NCBI GenBank assembly: GCA_020310875.1 | Contig: CM035417.1 | Span: forward strand, 87,306,440 to 87,370,439 | Length of the DNA: 64,000 nt | Direction: 5' to 3' | DNA from: Ceratopteris richardii | Lineage: Eukaryota; Streptophyta; Polypodiopsida; Polypodiales; Pteridaceae | Shown here: piece by piece, positions 21,501-30,587 of the stretch | Layout: every line of letters starts with the position of its first letter | Numbering within the stretch: the first letter of the stretch is position 1 | Notes under the pieces: generated by a model | Told to the model about the DNA's origin: nothing | What the model saw: only the letters and a program-made list of their open reading frames with translations | The model's database searches: none | Made by a program: the position numbers and the translations under genes

Positions 21501-22324
21501 CATCATGATAACATCGCCATTGCTGAAATCATGAACCATACACTTATCATCAACAAAGTGTACATGAAGTCCAACTTTGGAAATCAACGAAACTAAAATT
21601 AAGTGCTTTATACCGGGCACATACAATGCATTTTTCAAGAGAATTACGCCTCCATTTGCAGCCGTAAGCTCAATTTCTCCTACTCCAATGATAGGATAAG
21701 AGGCATTGTTTGCAGACACCACATGTCCTCCTTTGGGTGCATCTTTCAAAGAGGCAAAAAATCTTTTGCATGATGTTATGTGCTTTGAAGCACCACTATC
21801 AAAGAACCAATCCGAATCAGCATTACTCACAACCATACATTTAGAATGCAAAGAAGCATCATAATGACATATAACAACACATGTGCAAAAATCTTGAGCC
21901 ATGTTAGCTTCATCATTCTTTACATTTGCTGAATTTTCAGCAATAGACATATCGGATTCCTTCTTCTTTTCATTGCATTTAGCAAGTGTCATGATGTAGA
22001 ACATGACCGAATGTGTGGAGCTATATGACGCTTCACTGAAAGCGCAACCAAAGCATGAGCTTAAGCATCTTTTCCATCCTATCTAAGCTGCTCCTGTGTA
22101 GGTGGAGAAGGAGAAACCATTGTACTTGAAGAAGAAGCTCCATCTGTGGCAGTAGACTGTGAAGTAGAAGAACCTACGGGTCTTCGATCTATATCTACCA
22201 TTATGTTCCAAAGTTGTTTAGCAACAAGAACATGATTCATCATGTAAGACCACATCGGATAGTTGGTCCCATCAAGCTTATCTTCAGCTTGAAGCATGCC
22301 AAACAAGTCATTGCTGCCCACCAT
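18527..22324 (-). pseudogene. Copia B gag-pol, degenerate
   Basis: Gag starts at ATG 22324 (MVGSNDLFGMLQAEDKLDG), homologous to C1 gag. After EQLR two stops follow, then gag jumps from an IRSC block to LAKCNEKKKE, so about half of gag including the zinc knuckle is deleted. Protease keeps DSGASKHIT (about 21800). Integrase has the H/C zinc region (21400-21290) and core with TFIDDATRHTWVYP, and its second Asp block reads RMDRGAEY. A frameshift near 20960 precedes PQQNGVAERKN. RT keeps YVDDILL (near 19480), with a frameshift near 19565 at the end of LKQA. RNase H has a frameshift near 18990 and ends with NVADIFTKSLPREKFEAF at 18527. Mobility in trans would need another copy's gag. Confidence 0.9.
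20303..20440 (-). repeat. inverted AGCC/GGCT microrepeats in Copia B linker
   Basis: Between integrase and RT, about four copies of a short unit with inverted arms (AGCC, 4-5 bases, GGCTGGAA or GGCTGAAA) sit head to tail, giving a reading such as KFQPN/EFQPN repeated in the protein. C1 has no equivalent at this place. It looks like local expansion of a palindromic motif. Confidence 0.6.
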
Positions 22325-22377
22325 TTCACTAAGGAACAAGAAAGTGACAAAAACTTTACTTCGAGGAAAGCTGAAAT

Positions 22378-23361
22378 TGTTAAAAATAAAGAAGTAAGCT
22401 CGTATATATTTTTGCAAAAAGGATTTTCTTCAAGTAGAAGGAAAATACAAAAATGAAAAATAGAAGCATTTACTTCAGCAAGTAGTGGAGGCCAAAAGAG
22501 AATCATTCAAAAGAGAATCAAATCCAAAATCTGAATTGTAAGAGGAGTGGCTGTCCAAAGTAGTGGAGAAATGATGGAGAAGAGCTCTCAAACTCATCAT
22601 GAGAGTTTTTGGTCACTTGGCTATAAAAGAAGCAAGGGAGGACACTCAAGGGGAGAGCAAGAAGGCGTGGAAGCCCCCTTGTATCTACTTCATTTGGTTT
22701 GAGTCATTTCGTTCAGTTCACTCTCATAGAGTGTGTCCAGCCGCACACCCATTTTTGGGTAGTCTACTTGTGAGAGTCATATCTCTCAACATATGTATCC
22801 AAATTTAGTGTTTAAACATTCGTTGGAAAGATTATCTTGAGTACTTCCTCTGTCTAGAATAGTTTTATGAAATTCTTTATGCTCTTTGAGTAATTCAGGT
22901 TTTAGTGAAGTCCAGTTTTCAGCTGTGTCCAGCCGCACACCCATTTTTGGGTAGTCTACTTGTGAGAGTCATATCTCTCAACATATGTATCCAAATTTAG
23001 TGTTTAAACATTCTTTGGAAAGCTTATCTTGAGTACTTCCTCTGTCTAGAACAGTTTTATGAAATTCTTTATTCTCTCTGAGTTATTTAGGTTTTAGTGA
23101 AGTCCAGTTTTCAGCCTAACTGAGTGGACAGGTAGTCTGTTTTGAATCAAATAGTTGACAACTCAAATCTACTCCAAATTGAGTGTTTGATATCTCATTT
23201 GAAAGCTCTAGGTGTCTAGTTTGAGTGACCAAAGTTTCAAGTTCATTGGATATTTCAGTTGGTACCAGTTTTTATTTGAAGGTTCTGCTGTTGGCAAGAG
23301 CCTTCATCCTGAGAAGGTCTTCTACACTTTCCGCTGCGATTAGGAGAGGAATTCTCCAACA
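22378..23361 (+). repeat. 5' LTR of Copia A3
   Basis: TGTTAAAAATAAAG to TCTCCAACA, 984 bp. It contains two near-identical 192-bp tandem units starting at 22733 and 22925 (GTGTCCAGCCGCACACC) and a diverged third from about 23117. Its single-base differences from the 3' LTR are scattered. Confidence 0.96.
22733..23116 (+). repeat. 192-bp tandem repeats inside the A3 5' LTR
   Basis: Two units of 192 bp start at 22733 and 22925; the same pair recurs at 28123 and 28315 in the 3' LTR. The diverged third copy and the similar repeats in the A1 LTR show that the repetition is a family trait. Confidence 0.88.
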
Positions 23362-23363
23362 TT

Positions 23364-23376
23364 TGGTATCAGAGCC
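23364..23376 (+). other. primer binding site of Copia A3
   Basis: TGGTATCAGAGCC, matching the 3' end of initiator tRNA-Met, 2 bp after the LTR. Confidence 0.92.
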
Positions 23377-23505
23377 TTGGAGTTTGAAGAGGAAAAGCAT
23401 TGGAACTAAACTGAAGCAAAGGGAAAGCTACAAATCAAGGGGGAGCTTCGTGAATTCAAGAGAGAGCACCACAACATACTTGAGGTAAAATCTTGGAAGT
23501 TTTCA

Positions 23506-23706
23506 ATGGCTGATTTAGGACAACAAGTTGAGAAGTTAGACAAAGACAATTTTCAGTTTTGGAGGTATAGAATGATAAATTACCTTAAAGGTAAAGGTTT
23601 ATGGGGTTTAGTTAGTGGAGATGATCCACAACCGGTAGACCTTGAAGATCCCAACATTACTCCGGCACACAGGAGACAATTTGCTGATTGGGAAGAGAGG
23701 AATTGA
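23506..23706 (+). pseudogene. Copia A3 gag N-terminal segment ending at a nonsense codon
   Basis: The frame starts at ATG 23506 (MADLGQQVEKLDKDNFQFW), the likely gag start because A2 gag begins with the same block. It stops at TGA 23704-23706 after DWEERN. In A2 the same place reads NRMV, and CGA would have given Arg, so the stop fits a CpG transition. The next 1378 codons continue in the same frame, so gag and pol are separated from their start only by this codon. A leaky stop cannot be excluded, but the A2 sequence argues for a mutation. Confidence 0.9.
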
Positions 23707-23709
23707 AGG

Positions 23710-26700
23710 GTGATGTTCCTCATCTCACAAGTTATTTCTAACACTATGATTGGTCATGTGCAAAGCTTAGAAACAGCCAAAGAAGTTTGGGAAGCATTGG
23801 AGAAGGTGTATGCTACCTCAACAAGGTCTCGGAGGATGCAACTCAAGAACGAGCTCAACAACATGAAGAAAAGCTCAAACCAAAGCATTAGTGAGTATAC
23901 ATTGAGGATTAAGGAGCTTCGAGATCAACTAGCATCAGTTGGATGCAAGATAGAAGAGGAAGACATCGTCCAAATAGCCCTCAATGGCTTGAGGAGTGAA
24001 GAAAAGTGGAAGCCCCTCATCACAAACATCCTTTATAGAGATCCTCTACCAACATTCGACGAAATTATACCAAATCTTGTGGCTGAAGAGGTTGCTCAGC
24101 AAGGAGAAGGCAACAAAGGTAAGGACAGCCATAGTCAAATGTTATATGCAGGAAGAGGTAGAGGAAGAAACTCAAGAGGAGGCTCGAGAGGAAGAGGAAG
24201 AAGCTACAACAATACAAATTTCAGCCAACACAACTCGGACGACAACAAGGACAACTCAAATGACAACACACATGGAAGAGGTCGAGGAAGAAATAGAGGA
24301 AGAGGTCGAGGTTCATACAATCATCATAAAGGTATAACATGTTATCATTGTGGTAAACTAGGACATTATGCAAATGATTGTTGGCAAAAGAATGGAAGGC
24401 TGAATGGAGGCAACCAAAGGATCCAAAATAACTATACGAGTACATCAAGTGAAGGAGACAAGCAAACCATGCTTGCCATGAAGCATGACTACAACAACTC
24501 GAGAAGTGATGACCAAAAATGGTTCATAGATTCAGGTTGCAGCAACCATATGACATGCCAAGGAGATTTGTTCACAAAGCTACAAGCTCCAAGTGGAAAA
24601 GGATGTGTAGAGACCGGCGATGAAACTCAACACGCGATTGAGCATGTTGGAGATATCAAGCTTGGAGATAAGAAGGTATTGGCTGATGTTCTTCATGTTC
24701 CTACTATTACAAAGAATTTGATTTCAGTAGGACAAATGGTAGAGAAAGGATATCATGTTATCTTCAATGAAAAAGGCTGCTTTATAAAGAATCCAAAAGA
24801 AGGATTCAAGGTCATTGCTCAAGGAAGGAAAGAAGGAAGGATGTTCACTTTGGACATTCAACAACCGCATGGAAAGGTGATGTATATTCAGTTTGGAAAC
24901 AAGAGGATAGCTGAAATCGATTTGTGGCACAAAAGGTTTGGACATATCAACATTCCCAAGCTCAAGGACATAAGCAACCATGAAGTGGTAAGAGGTCTTC
25001 CAAGATTCAATGATGCCGGACTACATGAGTTTTGTGAAGCATGCCAAGTAGGAAAGCAAACTCGACAACCATTCAAGAAAAGCAACTATGTGGCAAGGAA
25101 TGTCCTCGACTTGATACACACGGATGTATGGGGACCATCACAACAACCATCAGTGGCTGGTAATAGATATTTTGTCACTTTTATTGATGATCATTCAAGG
25201 AAAGTATGGATGTTTTGCATAAAACAAAAATCAGATGTGTTCTCCATGTTCAAGAGATTTAAAGCACAGGTAGAAAAGGAAACAGGACGCTACATAAAGA
25301 CCTTGAGGTCCGATGGAGGAGGAGAATATTTCTCCAAAGAATTTTCAGACTTTCTTTATGAAAATGGAATCAAGAGACAATTTACATGTAGGTACACACC
25401 TCAACAAAATGGAATAGCTGAAAGGAAAAATCGACATATCACAGAAGTTGCAAGATGCATGCTCAACGAGATGAAGATGCCACTAAACTATTGGGCTGAA
25501 GCAACTAGTACGGCCGTTTATTTGATGAACAAGTGCACAACGGCTGGAGTGCATAATCTAACTCCCGAGGAGGTTTATTCCGGTAAGAAGCCTGACCTTA
25601 CACATCTCAAAGTTTTTGGATGTGTGTGTTATGTTCACATCCCTCAAGAACTAAGGACAAAGATGGAGGCAAAGTCCGAAAAGTGTATTTTTATTGGATA
25701 TTCATCGGAGCAAAAGGGATATAGGTGCTACAATCCGGTGACAAAGGAGCTACGAGTCTCACGAGATGTGGTATTTGATGAGCTAAGACCATGGTTTGGA
25801 GACAAAGGGAAAGAGAAGACTCTTGAAGAAGATTGCGAAGATGATGAAGGTGCTGTCCAAGAAGAATTTCAGCAAACAAGCACTCAAATGTCAGGTCCAG
25901 AAGCTTCTACATCACTTGGAGAAAGCTCAACATGGAAGGGGAGGCTAAGGAGTCATTCCTCATCACCAACATCAGCTTATGAAAGATCTAAAGCCGAAAG
26001 TGCTGCCCAAAATAGTGATTCAAATACAAGTGAAGAAGAGTATGAAGAGGTGATCACACCGAAGGTAAAGTTGAACCGATTGAAGAAGCAATGTTCAAAA
26101 GGAAATGAAAGGAGGTCTTCAAGAGCAAGGTATCCAATTGAAAGGCTGAGCTATGATAGTTTTATTGCAAAACATTTTGCATATATGACACAGGTGGTCA
26201 AAGATAAAGAACCGGATGCATATGAAGAGGCATGTACACAAAAAGAATGGCAAGAAGCTATGCAAGAAGAGATGAAAGCTCTCAAGGACAATCACACATG
26301 GGAGCTAGTTCCAAAGGCTGAAGGTATGAAGATTGTTCCAAATAAATGGGTGTTTAAAATAAAGAGAAATGCTGATGGCTCTCTAGCAAGGCATAAAGCT
26401 AGACTAGTAGCAAAAGGATTCAAGCAAACTCACGGCATCGATTATGAAGAGACTTTCAGCCCGGTTGCAAAGATGGGAACAATTAGAACCTTGATTGGAG
26501 TGAGTGCAGCAAGGAGATGGCCATTGTACAAACTCGACATAAAAAATGCTTTTCTCAATGGTGAACTTCAAGAAGAGGTATACATGAGTCAACTGATTGG
26601 ATTTGAAGACAAAAAGCATCCAAATTTTGTTTGTAGATTGAAGAAAGCTTTGTATGGGCTGAAGCAAGCACCACATGCTTGGAATCAAAGATTGGTCGAG

Positions 26701-27846
26701 TACCTCACAAGGTGTGGGTATAGTCCAAGTAATGCAGATCCCTCTCTCTACATGAAGAAAGAAGAAGGCAAGCAGGTATATATTTGCATATACGTTGATG
26801 ATCTCATCATAACAGGAAGTAATGTTACAGGAATACAAGAGATCAAAAGGAAACTCGGTAAGGAGTTTAAAATTTCAGATCTTGGTGAGCTGAAATACTT
26901 TTTAGGCATTGAGATAGTCTATGGGAAAGATGGCATTTACTTAATGCAAAGAAAGTACCTATTGGATGTTCTTTTCAGATTTGGAATGAGTGAATGCAAA
27001 CCACTCACTCAACCTATGGACACAAATGTGAAGCTATGCTCAAATGATGGAGAGAAGTTACATGATGTAACTACATACAGGAGTATTATAGGTTCATTGA
27101 TCTATGCTACGATCACAAGACTAGATTTGTGTTATATTGTTGGAGTTCTTTCTCAATTTATGCAAGCTCCAACAAGTGAACATTTAAATTCAGCCAAACG
27201 AGTGCTAAGATATGTGAAGCACACTGTCAATCATGCATTGTTTTATAGATATGATGAAGAATTGCAGGTGAAGGGCTTCAGTGATGTTGATTGGACTGGT
27301 TCCAAGGAGGATAGAAGATCCACTTCAGGTTATGTGTTCATGATAGGTAGCAAACCTATCACATGGAGCTCAAAGAAGCAACCTACTGTTGCACTATCAT
27401 CTACAGAAGCTGAATATAGAGGTTTAGCCTTTGCAACTTGTGAAGCTATGTGGATTAAGAAGCTCTTGGCTGATCTTGATGTGCAGGTGGAGACCATTCC
27501 AATTTATGGTGACAACATGTCAAGCATTCACTTGACAAACAATCCAATGTTTCATGCACGAAGCAAGCACATAGAAGTGCATTATCATTATGTTCGAGAA
27601 AAAGTTTTGAGCAAGGATGTGGATATAAAGTTCATTGGAACTAATGACCAGGTTGCAGACATGCTTACAAAGTCCCTCGATGCTTCTAAGCTCAAGAGGT
27701 TCAAGGACGACATCAACTTACAAGATATGGTTGAAGGTGCAAGCTCACATGTGAGCTTGAGGGGGAGTGTTAAAAATAAAGAAGTAAGCTCGTATATATT
27801 TTTGCAAAAAGGATTATCTTCAAGTAGAAGGAAAATACAAAAATGA
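23710..27846 (+). CDS. Copia A3 gag-pol polyprotein
   Basis: Open frame of 1378 residues covering all Copia functions in order. Gag UBN2-type region comes first, then an RGR-rich basic stretch (about 24150-24320) and the zinc knuckle CYHCGKLGHYANDC (24340-24381, CX2CX4HX4C). Protease follows with DSG (24529-24537), then the H/C zinc region of integrase and its core with Asp 25123, Asp 25312 and Glu 25420 (D,D35E). The acidic linker is followed by RT with QQ-free LDIKNAFLNGELQEEVY and YVDD (26791-26802), and RNase H with SSTEAEYRGLA and HARSKHIEVHYHYVR. All catalytic residues checked are present. The last 26 codons read into the 3' LTR (27768 onward) before TGA 27844. The product would be cut by its own protease into virus-like-particle proteins. 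The upstream stop at 23704 is the only visible defect. Confidence 0.95.
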   Translation: MMFLISQVISNTMIGHVQSLETAKEVWEALEKVYATSTRSRRMQLKNELNNMKKSSNQSISEYTLRIKELRDQLASVGCKIEEEDIVQIALNGLRSEEKWKPLITNILYRDPLPTFDEIIPNLVAEEVAQQGEGNKGKDSHSQMLYAGRGRGRNSRGGSRGRGRSYNNTNFSQHNSDDNKDNSNDNTHGRGRGRNRGRGRGSYNHHKGITCYHCGKLGHYANDCWQKNGRLNGGNQRIQNNYTSTSSEGDKQTMLAMKHDYNNSRSDDQKWFIDSGCSNHMTCQGDLFTKLQAPSGKGCVETGDETQHAIEHVGDIKLGDKKVLADVLHVPTITKNLISVGQMVEKGYHVIFNEKGCFIKNPKEGFKVIAQGRKEGRMFTLDIQQPHGKVMYIQFGNKRIAEIDLWHKRFGHINIPKLKDISNHEVVRGLPRFNDAGLHEFCEACQVGKQTRQPFKKSNYVARNVLDLIHTDVWGPSQQPSVAGNRYFVTFIDDHSRKVWMFCIKQKSDVFSMFKRFKAQVEKETGRYIKTLRSDGGGEYFSKEFSDFLYENGIKRQFTCRYTPQQNGIAERKNRHITEVARCMLNEMKMPLNYWAEATSTAVYLMNKCTTAGVHNLTPEEVYSGKKPDLTHLKVFGCVCYVHIPQELRTKMEAKSEKCIFIGYSSEQKGYRCYNPVTKELRVSRDVVFDELRPWFGDKGKEKTLEEDCEDDEGAVQEEFQQTSTQMSGPEASTSLGESSTWKGRLRSHSSSPTSAYERSKAESAAQNSDSNTSEEEYEEVITPKVKLNRLKKQCSKGNERRSSRARYPIERLSYDSFIAKHFAYMTQVVKDKEPDAYEEACTQKEWQEAMQEEMKALKDNHTWELVPKAEGMKIVPNKWVFKIKRNADGSLARHKARLVAKGFKQTHGIDYEETFSPVAKMGTIRTLIGVSAARRWPLYKLDIKNAFLNGELQEEVYMSQLIGFEDKKHPNFVCRLKKALYGLKQAPHAWNQRLVEYLTRCGYSPSNADPSLYMKKEEGKQVYICIYVDDLIITGSNVTGIQEIKRKLGKEFKISDLGELKYFLGIEIVYGKDGIYLMQRKYLLDVLFRFGMSECKPLTQPMDTNVKLCSNDGEKLHDVTTYRSIIGSLIYATITRLDLCYIVGVLSQFMQAPTSEHLNSAKRVLRYVKHTVNHALFYRYDEELQVKGFSDVDWTGSKEDRRSTSGYVFMIGSKPITWSSKKQPTVALSSTEAEYRGLAFATCEAMWIKKLLADLDVQVETIPIYGDNMSSIHLTNNPMFHARSKHIEVHYHYVREKVLSKDVDIKFIGTNDQVADMLTKSLDASKLKRFKDDINLQDMVEGASSHVSLRGSVKNKEVSSYIFLQKGLSSSRRKIQK
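27756..27767 (+). other. polypurine tract of Copia A3
   Basis: CTTGAGGGGGAG lies immediately before the 3' LTR. Confidence 0.88.
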
Positions 27847-28751
27847 AAAATAGAAGCATTTACTTCAGCAAGTAGTGGAGGCCAAAAGAGAATCATTCAA
27901 AAGAGAATCAAATCCAAAATCTGAATTGTAAGAGGAGTGGCTGTCCAAAGTAGTGGAGAAATGATGGAGAAGAGCTCTCAAACTCATCATGAGAGTTTTT
28001 GGTCACTTGGCTATAAAAGAAGCAAGGGAGGACACTCAAGGGGAGATCAAGAAGGCGTGGAAGCCCCATTGTATCTACTTCATTTGGTTTGAGTCATTTC
28101 GTTTAGTTCACTCTCATAGAGTGTGTCCAGCCGCACACCCATTTTTGGGTAGTCTACTTGTGAGAGTCATATCTCTCAACATATGTATCCAAATTTAGTG
28201 TTTAAACATTCGTTGGAAAGCTTATCTTGAGTACTTCCTCTGTCTAGAACAGTTTTATGAAATTCTTTATGCTCTCTGAGTAATTCAGGTTTTAGTGAAG
28301 TCCAGTTTTCAGCTGTGTCCAGCCGCACACCCATTTTTGGGTAGTCTACTTGTGAGAGTCATATCTCTCAACATATGTATCCAAATTTAGTGTTTAAACA
28401 TTCTTTGGAAAGCTTATCTTGAGTACTTCCTCTGTCTAGAACAGTTTTATGAAATTCTTTATGCTCTCTGAGTTATTTAGGTTTTAGTGAAGTCAAGTTT
28501 TCAGCCTAACTGAGTGGACAGGTAGTCTGTTTTGAATCAAATAGTTGACAACTCAAATCTACTCCAAATTGAGTGTTTGATATCTCATTTGAAAGCTCTA
28601 GGTGTCTAGTTTGAGTGACCAAAGTTTCAAGTTCATTGGATATTTCAGTTGGTACCAGTTTTTATTTGAAGGTTCTGCTGTTGGCAAGAGTCTTCATCCT
28701 GAGAAGGTCTTCTACACTTTCCGCTGCGATTAGGAGAGGAATTCTCCAACA
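27768..28751 (+). repeat. 3' LTR of Copia A3
   Basis: 984 bp, partner of 22378-23361. It contains the 3' end of the polyprotein frame and the same 192-bp tandem pair (28123, 28315). Confidence 0.96.
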
Positions 28752-28756
28752 GAAAT

Positions 28757-28954
28757 GAGTGCTGAAATTTCAGCTCACAAACCCTCACTCTGATGGGGAT
28801 TCTAACTGCACGAATGGCTTCAAAATGGGATTCACCTGGTGGAATTGTTTCTTGGTTGTTGAAATTCACAGTTCTATGCTCCGAAGTCGATTTGCACTCT
28901 TAAAAGTGTGCGCGCCCCGCGATGTGAAAAACCGAAACTTGAGAAGGATCTGAA
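28757..28954 (-). other. leader of Copia B (5' part)
   Basis: Untranslated leader between the B primer site and gag, cut by Copia A3; the other part is 22325-22377. No coding or structural signal was noted. Confidence 0.7.
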
Positions 28955-28969
28955 CCTGCTCTGATACCA
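28955..28969 (-). other. primer binding site of Copia B
   Basis: The minus strand reads TGGTATCAGAGCAGG, four bases inside the 5' LTR; tRNA-Met type. Confidence 0.9.
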
Positions 28970-28973
28970 CTAT

Positions 28974-29262
28974 TGGGAGTGTGTAGAAGTGCAAAAGACA
29001 CACAAGAAGCACACACAAGGAGCACAAACACAATAAGAAACACGGAGAAGACGATGGCTGGAATAGCTCACTCTATTGACAATGAAAAAAACTGAAGTAA
29101 GAGCTGAATAATATCCCTAAGTACAAAGTACCACCACATATGAGAGTATCAAGTATGTGGTAACATGGGGAAAAAACCTCTAGCCAGCACTAGAGTAAAA
29201 AGTGCCCATGTATAGGGAAAAGGTTCACATCAAAGCTACTTGAGGAACACATAAGTGTAACA
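28974..29262 (-). repeat. 5' LTR of Copia B
   Basis: 289 bp, TGTTACACTTATG (29262) to CACTCCCA (28974) on the minus strand. It is about 5% diverged from 18192-18480. Confidence 0.92.
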
Positions 29263-29300
29263 GGGTGACCTCCCAAGAAATACCAAGAACCTCTATCTTC
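29263..29300 (+). other. 5S-rRNA-like sequence, right half
   Basis: GGGTGACCTCCC continues the 5S C box broken at 18191 (plant 5S: GGATGGGTGACCTCC), followed by AAGAAATACC in place of TGGGAAGTCC. The GGGTGA is the copy made by the Copia B insertion. Confidence 0.6.
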
Positions 29301-29471
29301 CTTGATCATTGAGGTCCTCCCTCGCATGCAGCCAACGATGCCAACGGTGACTTTGGCGACTTGGATGACAAGGTATGCCAAGGTCTATGCCTTGGTCGCC
29401 GCCTCAGTCATAAGCCTTGGTGGGGTGTGCTTGCTTCGCTCCCACAAAAGGAACAAAGCTTTTTGCATCAA
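29301..29471 (-). other. internal part of unit D
   Basis: Non-coding sequence between the 5S-like stretch and the D primer site. No gene signal is seen on either strand. Confidence 0.4.
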
Positions 29472-29486
29472 ACTGCTCTGATACTA
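29472..29486 (-). other. primer binding site of unit D
   Basis: The minus strand reads TAGTATCAGAGCAGT, one base off TGGTATCAGAGC, just inside LTR D. Confidence 0.65.
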
Positions 29487-29487
29487 G

Positions 29488-29772
29488 TGAAGTATTTCGA
29501 TGCCGATGCACCACAGTGTGCTCTCCTTCTCAAGAGCTACACGACGATATGCTAAGAGTAGAAAACCAAGCTCTTGAGGCTGCCCACAATGCTTCACACA
29601 GATGCTGCAGAATACATAGAAGACACACTACACAGGGAGCATGAAGACAGACTTCTTAGGTCTTACAAATGTGGTCGAACTTACAGTCTGTGACTGACTA
29701 GGTCACATTATGTTTTATTAAAGAACATATACAAGGAAGTGTCCGGTGGGCATTTGGCCTTTCACATGGACA
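29488..29772 (-). repeat. LTR D (5' LTR of unit D)
   Basis: On the minus strand it runs TGTCCATGTGAAAGG (29772) to ACTTCA (29488), 285 bp with TG/CA ends, followed by a primer site. No partner LTR is present, and its outer end abuts the Copia C3 RT. Unit D therefore seems inserted in C3 and truncated on the other side. Confidence 0.65.
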
Positions 29773-30283
29773 CTAACGATAATACAAATGCATCTCCAGC
29801 ATCATGAAGACTTAACTGTAAGTCTACTTCCATAGGAGTGGCAATAGGTTTGCAATATTCAAGTCTAAAATGATTCTATAATGTGTCAATATATTTTGTT
29901 TGATGCAAAGCTATCCCCCCATCAACTTGCATGATTTGAGTGCAAAATTAATGATGCAAATGCCTCAAATCTGACATCTCAAAAGAGGCATCCGAATCAA
30001 CCTTAAATTTTGTAATATGCTTCTTATCGGGATCAGTGAGTAACATTTCATCAACATACACAACAATGATCAGAAGTACATCTACATGTATGCTAATTTT
30101 GCAATTGTTTTCGGAGGTAAGAAACACGAGCCTCATTCTTGTCTAGTATAGAGTTATAAGTGTATCCCAAGCATCATTTCTTGTTTTGCAAGAGAAAATG
30201 TGAGGCACGTTTGATAGACAAAGTTATCAATGCATGTGCTTAAGCATATCTGCCATCCCAACAAAGTTGCTCTATAGTAGGCG
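29773..30283 (-). pseudogene. Copia C3 remnant, RT piece fused to gag piece
   Basis: On the minus strand, the right portion (30283 to about 30112) matches C1 gag (region around 34400-34580). It then jumps to RT sequence with a YVDEMLL block (YVDD altered) near 30050, running to about 29780. Protease, integrase and the RT start are deleted between them. Its gag continues on the far side of Copia C1 at 35439, sharing the AGGCG duplication. Confidence 0.8.
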
Positions 30284-30513
30284 TGTTGGAGATAGACGTC
30301 TGCGGAAGCACGCGAACAGCACAAGGAAGAAGAAGAAGCTTGGAGCACAACACACAAGACTGAATGTATTACTAGAGAATGTACAAAGATAAGTAGCCCA
30401 TTAGGGCAATCGGCGTATATACAAGCCGGGAAAAAAAAACCTCCTAAAGAGGGAAAAAAGTGCCCCTGCGGTCCTAGAGTGTTCACACACATCACTACCT
30501 AAATATATCAACA
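30284..30513 (-). repeat. 3' LTR of Copia C1
   Basis: On the minus strand it runs TGTTGATATATTTAGG (30513) to TCTCCAACA (30284), 230 bp. Confidence 0.94.
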
Positions 30514-30527
30514 AATCCCCCCTGGGA
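30514..30527 (-). other. polypurine tract of Copia C1
   Basis: The minus strand reads CCCAGGGGGGATT just before the 3' LTR. Confidence 0.82.
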
Positions 30528-30587
30528 GTGATGCGGTGAACAAGGAGCTGGCACTCATGTATAAGCAAGTGCCAAGCTATGTGGAAA

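Larger units (their letters stand above)
22378..28751 (+). mobile_element. Copia A3, young near-intact element
   Basis: A 6374-bp element with two 984-bp LTRs, flanked by the perfect 5-bp duplication GAAAT (22373-22377 and 28752-28756). The LTRs differ at about 10 of 984 positions by eye (about 1%), so it is the youngest dated insertion here. It carries a primer site, one gag-pol frame with a single nonsense codon, and a polypurine tract. It landed in the leader of Copia B, in the opposite orientation, without breaking coding sequence. Confidence 0.96.
18192..29262 (-). mobile_element. Copia B, complete but dead, split by Copia A3
   Basis: LTRs of 289 bp bound it (18192-18480 and 28974-29262), and each side is flanked by GGGTGA (18186-18191, 29263-29268), a target duplication of 5-6 bp. 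The two LTRs differ at about 14 of 289 positions (about 5%). Without the A3 insertion (22378-28756) it is about 4.7 kb. Order on the minus strand: 5' LTR, primer site, leader (holding A3), gag, protease, integrase, RT, RNase H, polypurine tract, 3' LTR. It landed inside a 5S-like sequence. Confidence 0.92.

Noticed and set aside
22325-22417. Extra N-terminal residues before the Copia B gag ATG
   Set aside because: They come mostly from the A3 LTR and leader; the conserved gag start is at 22324.
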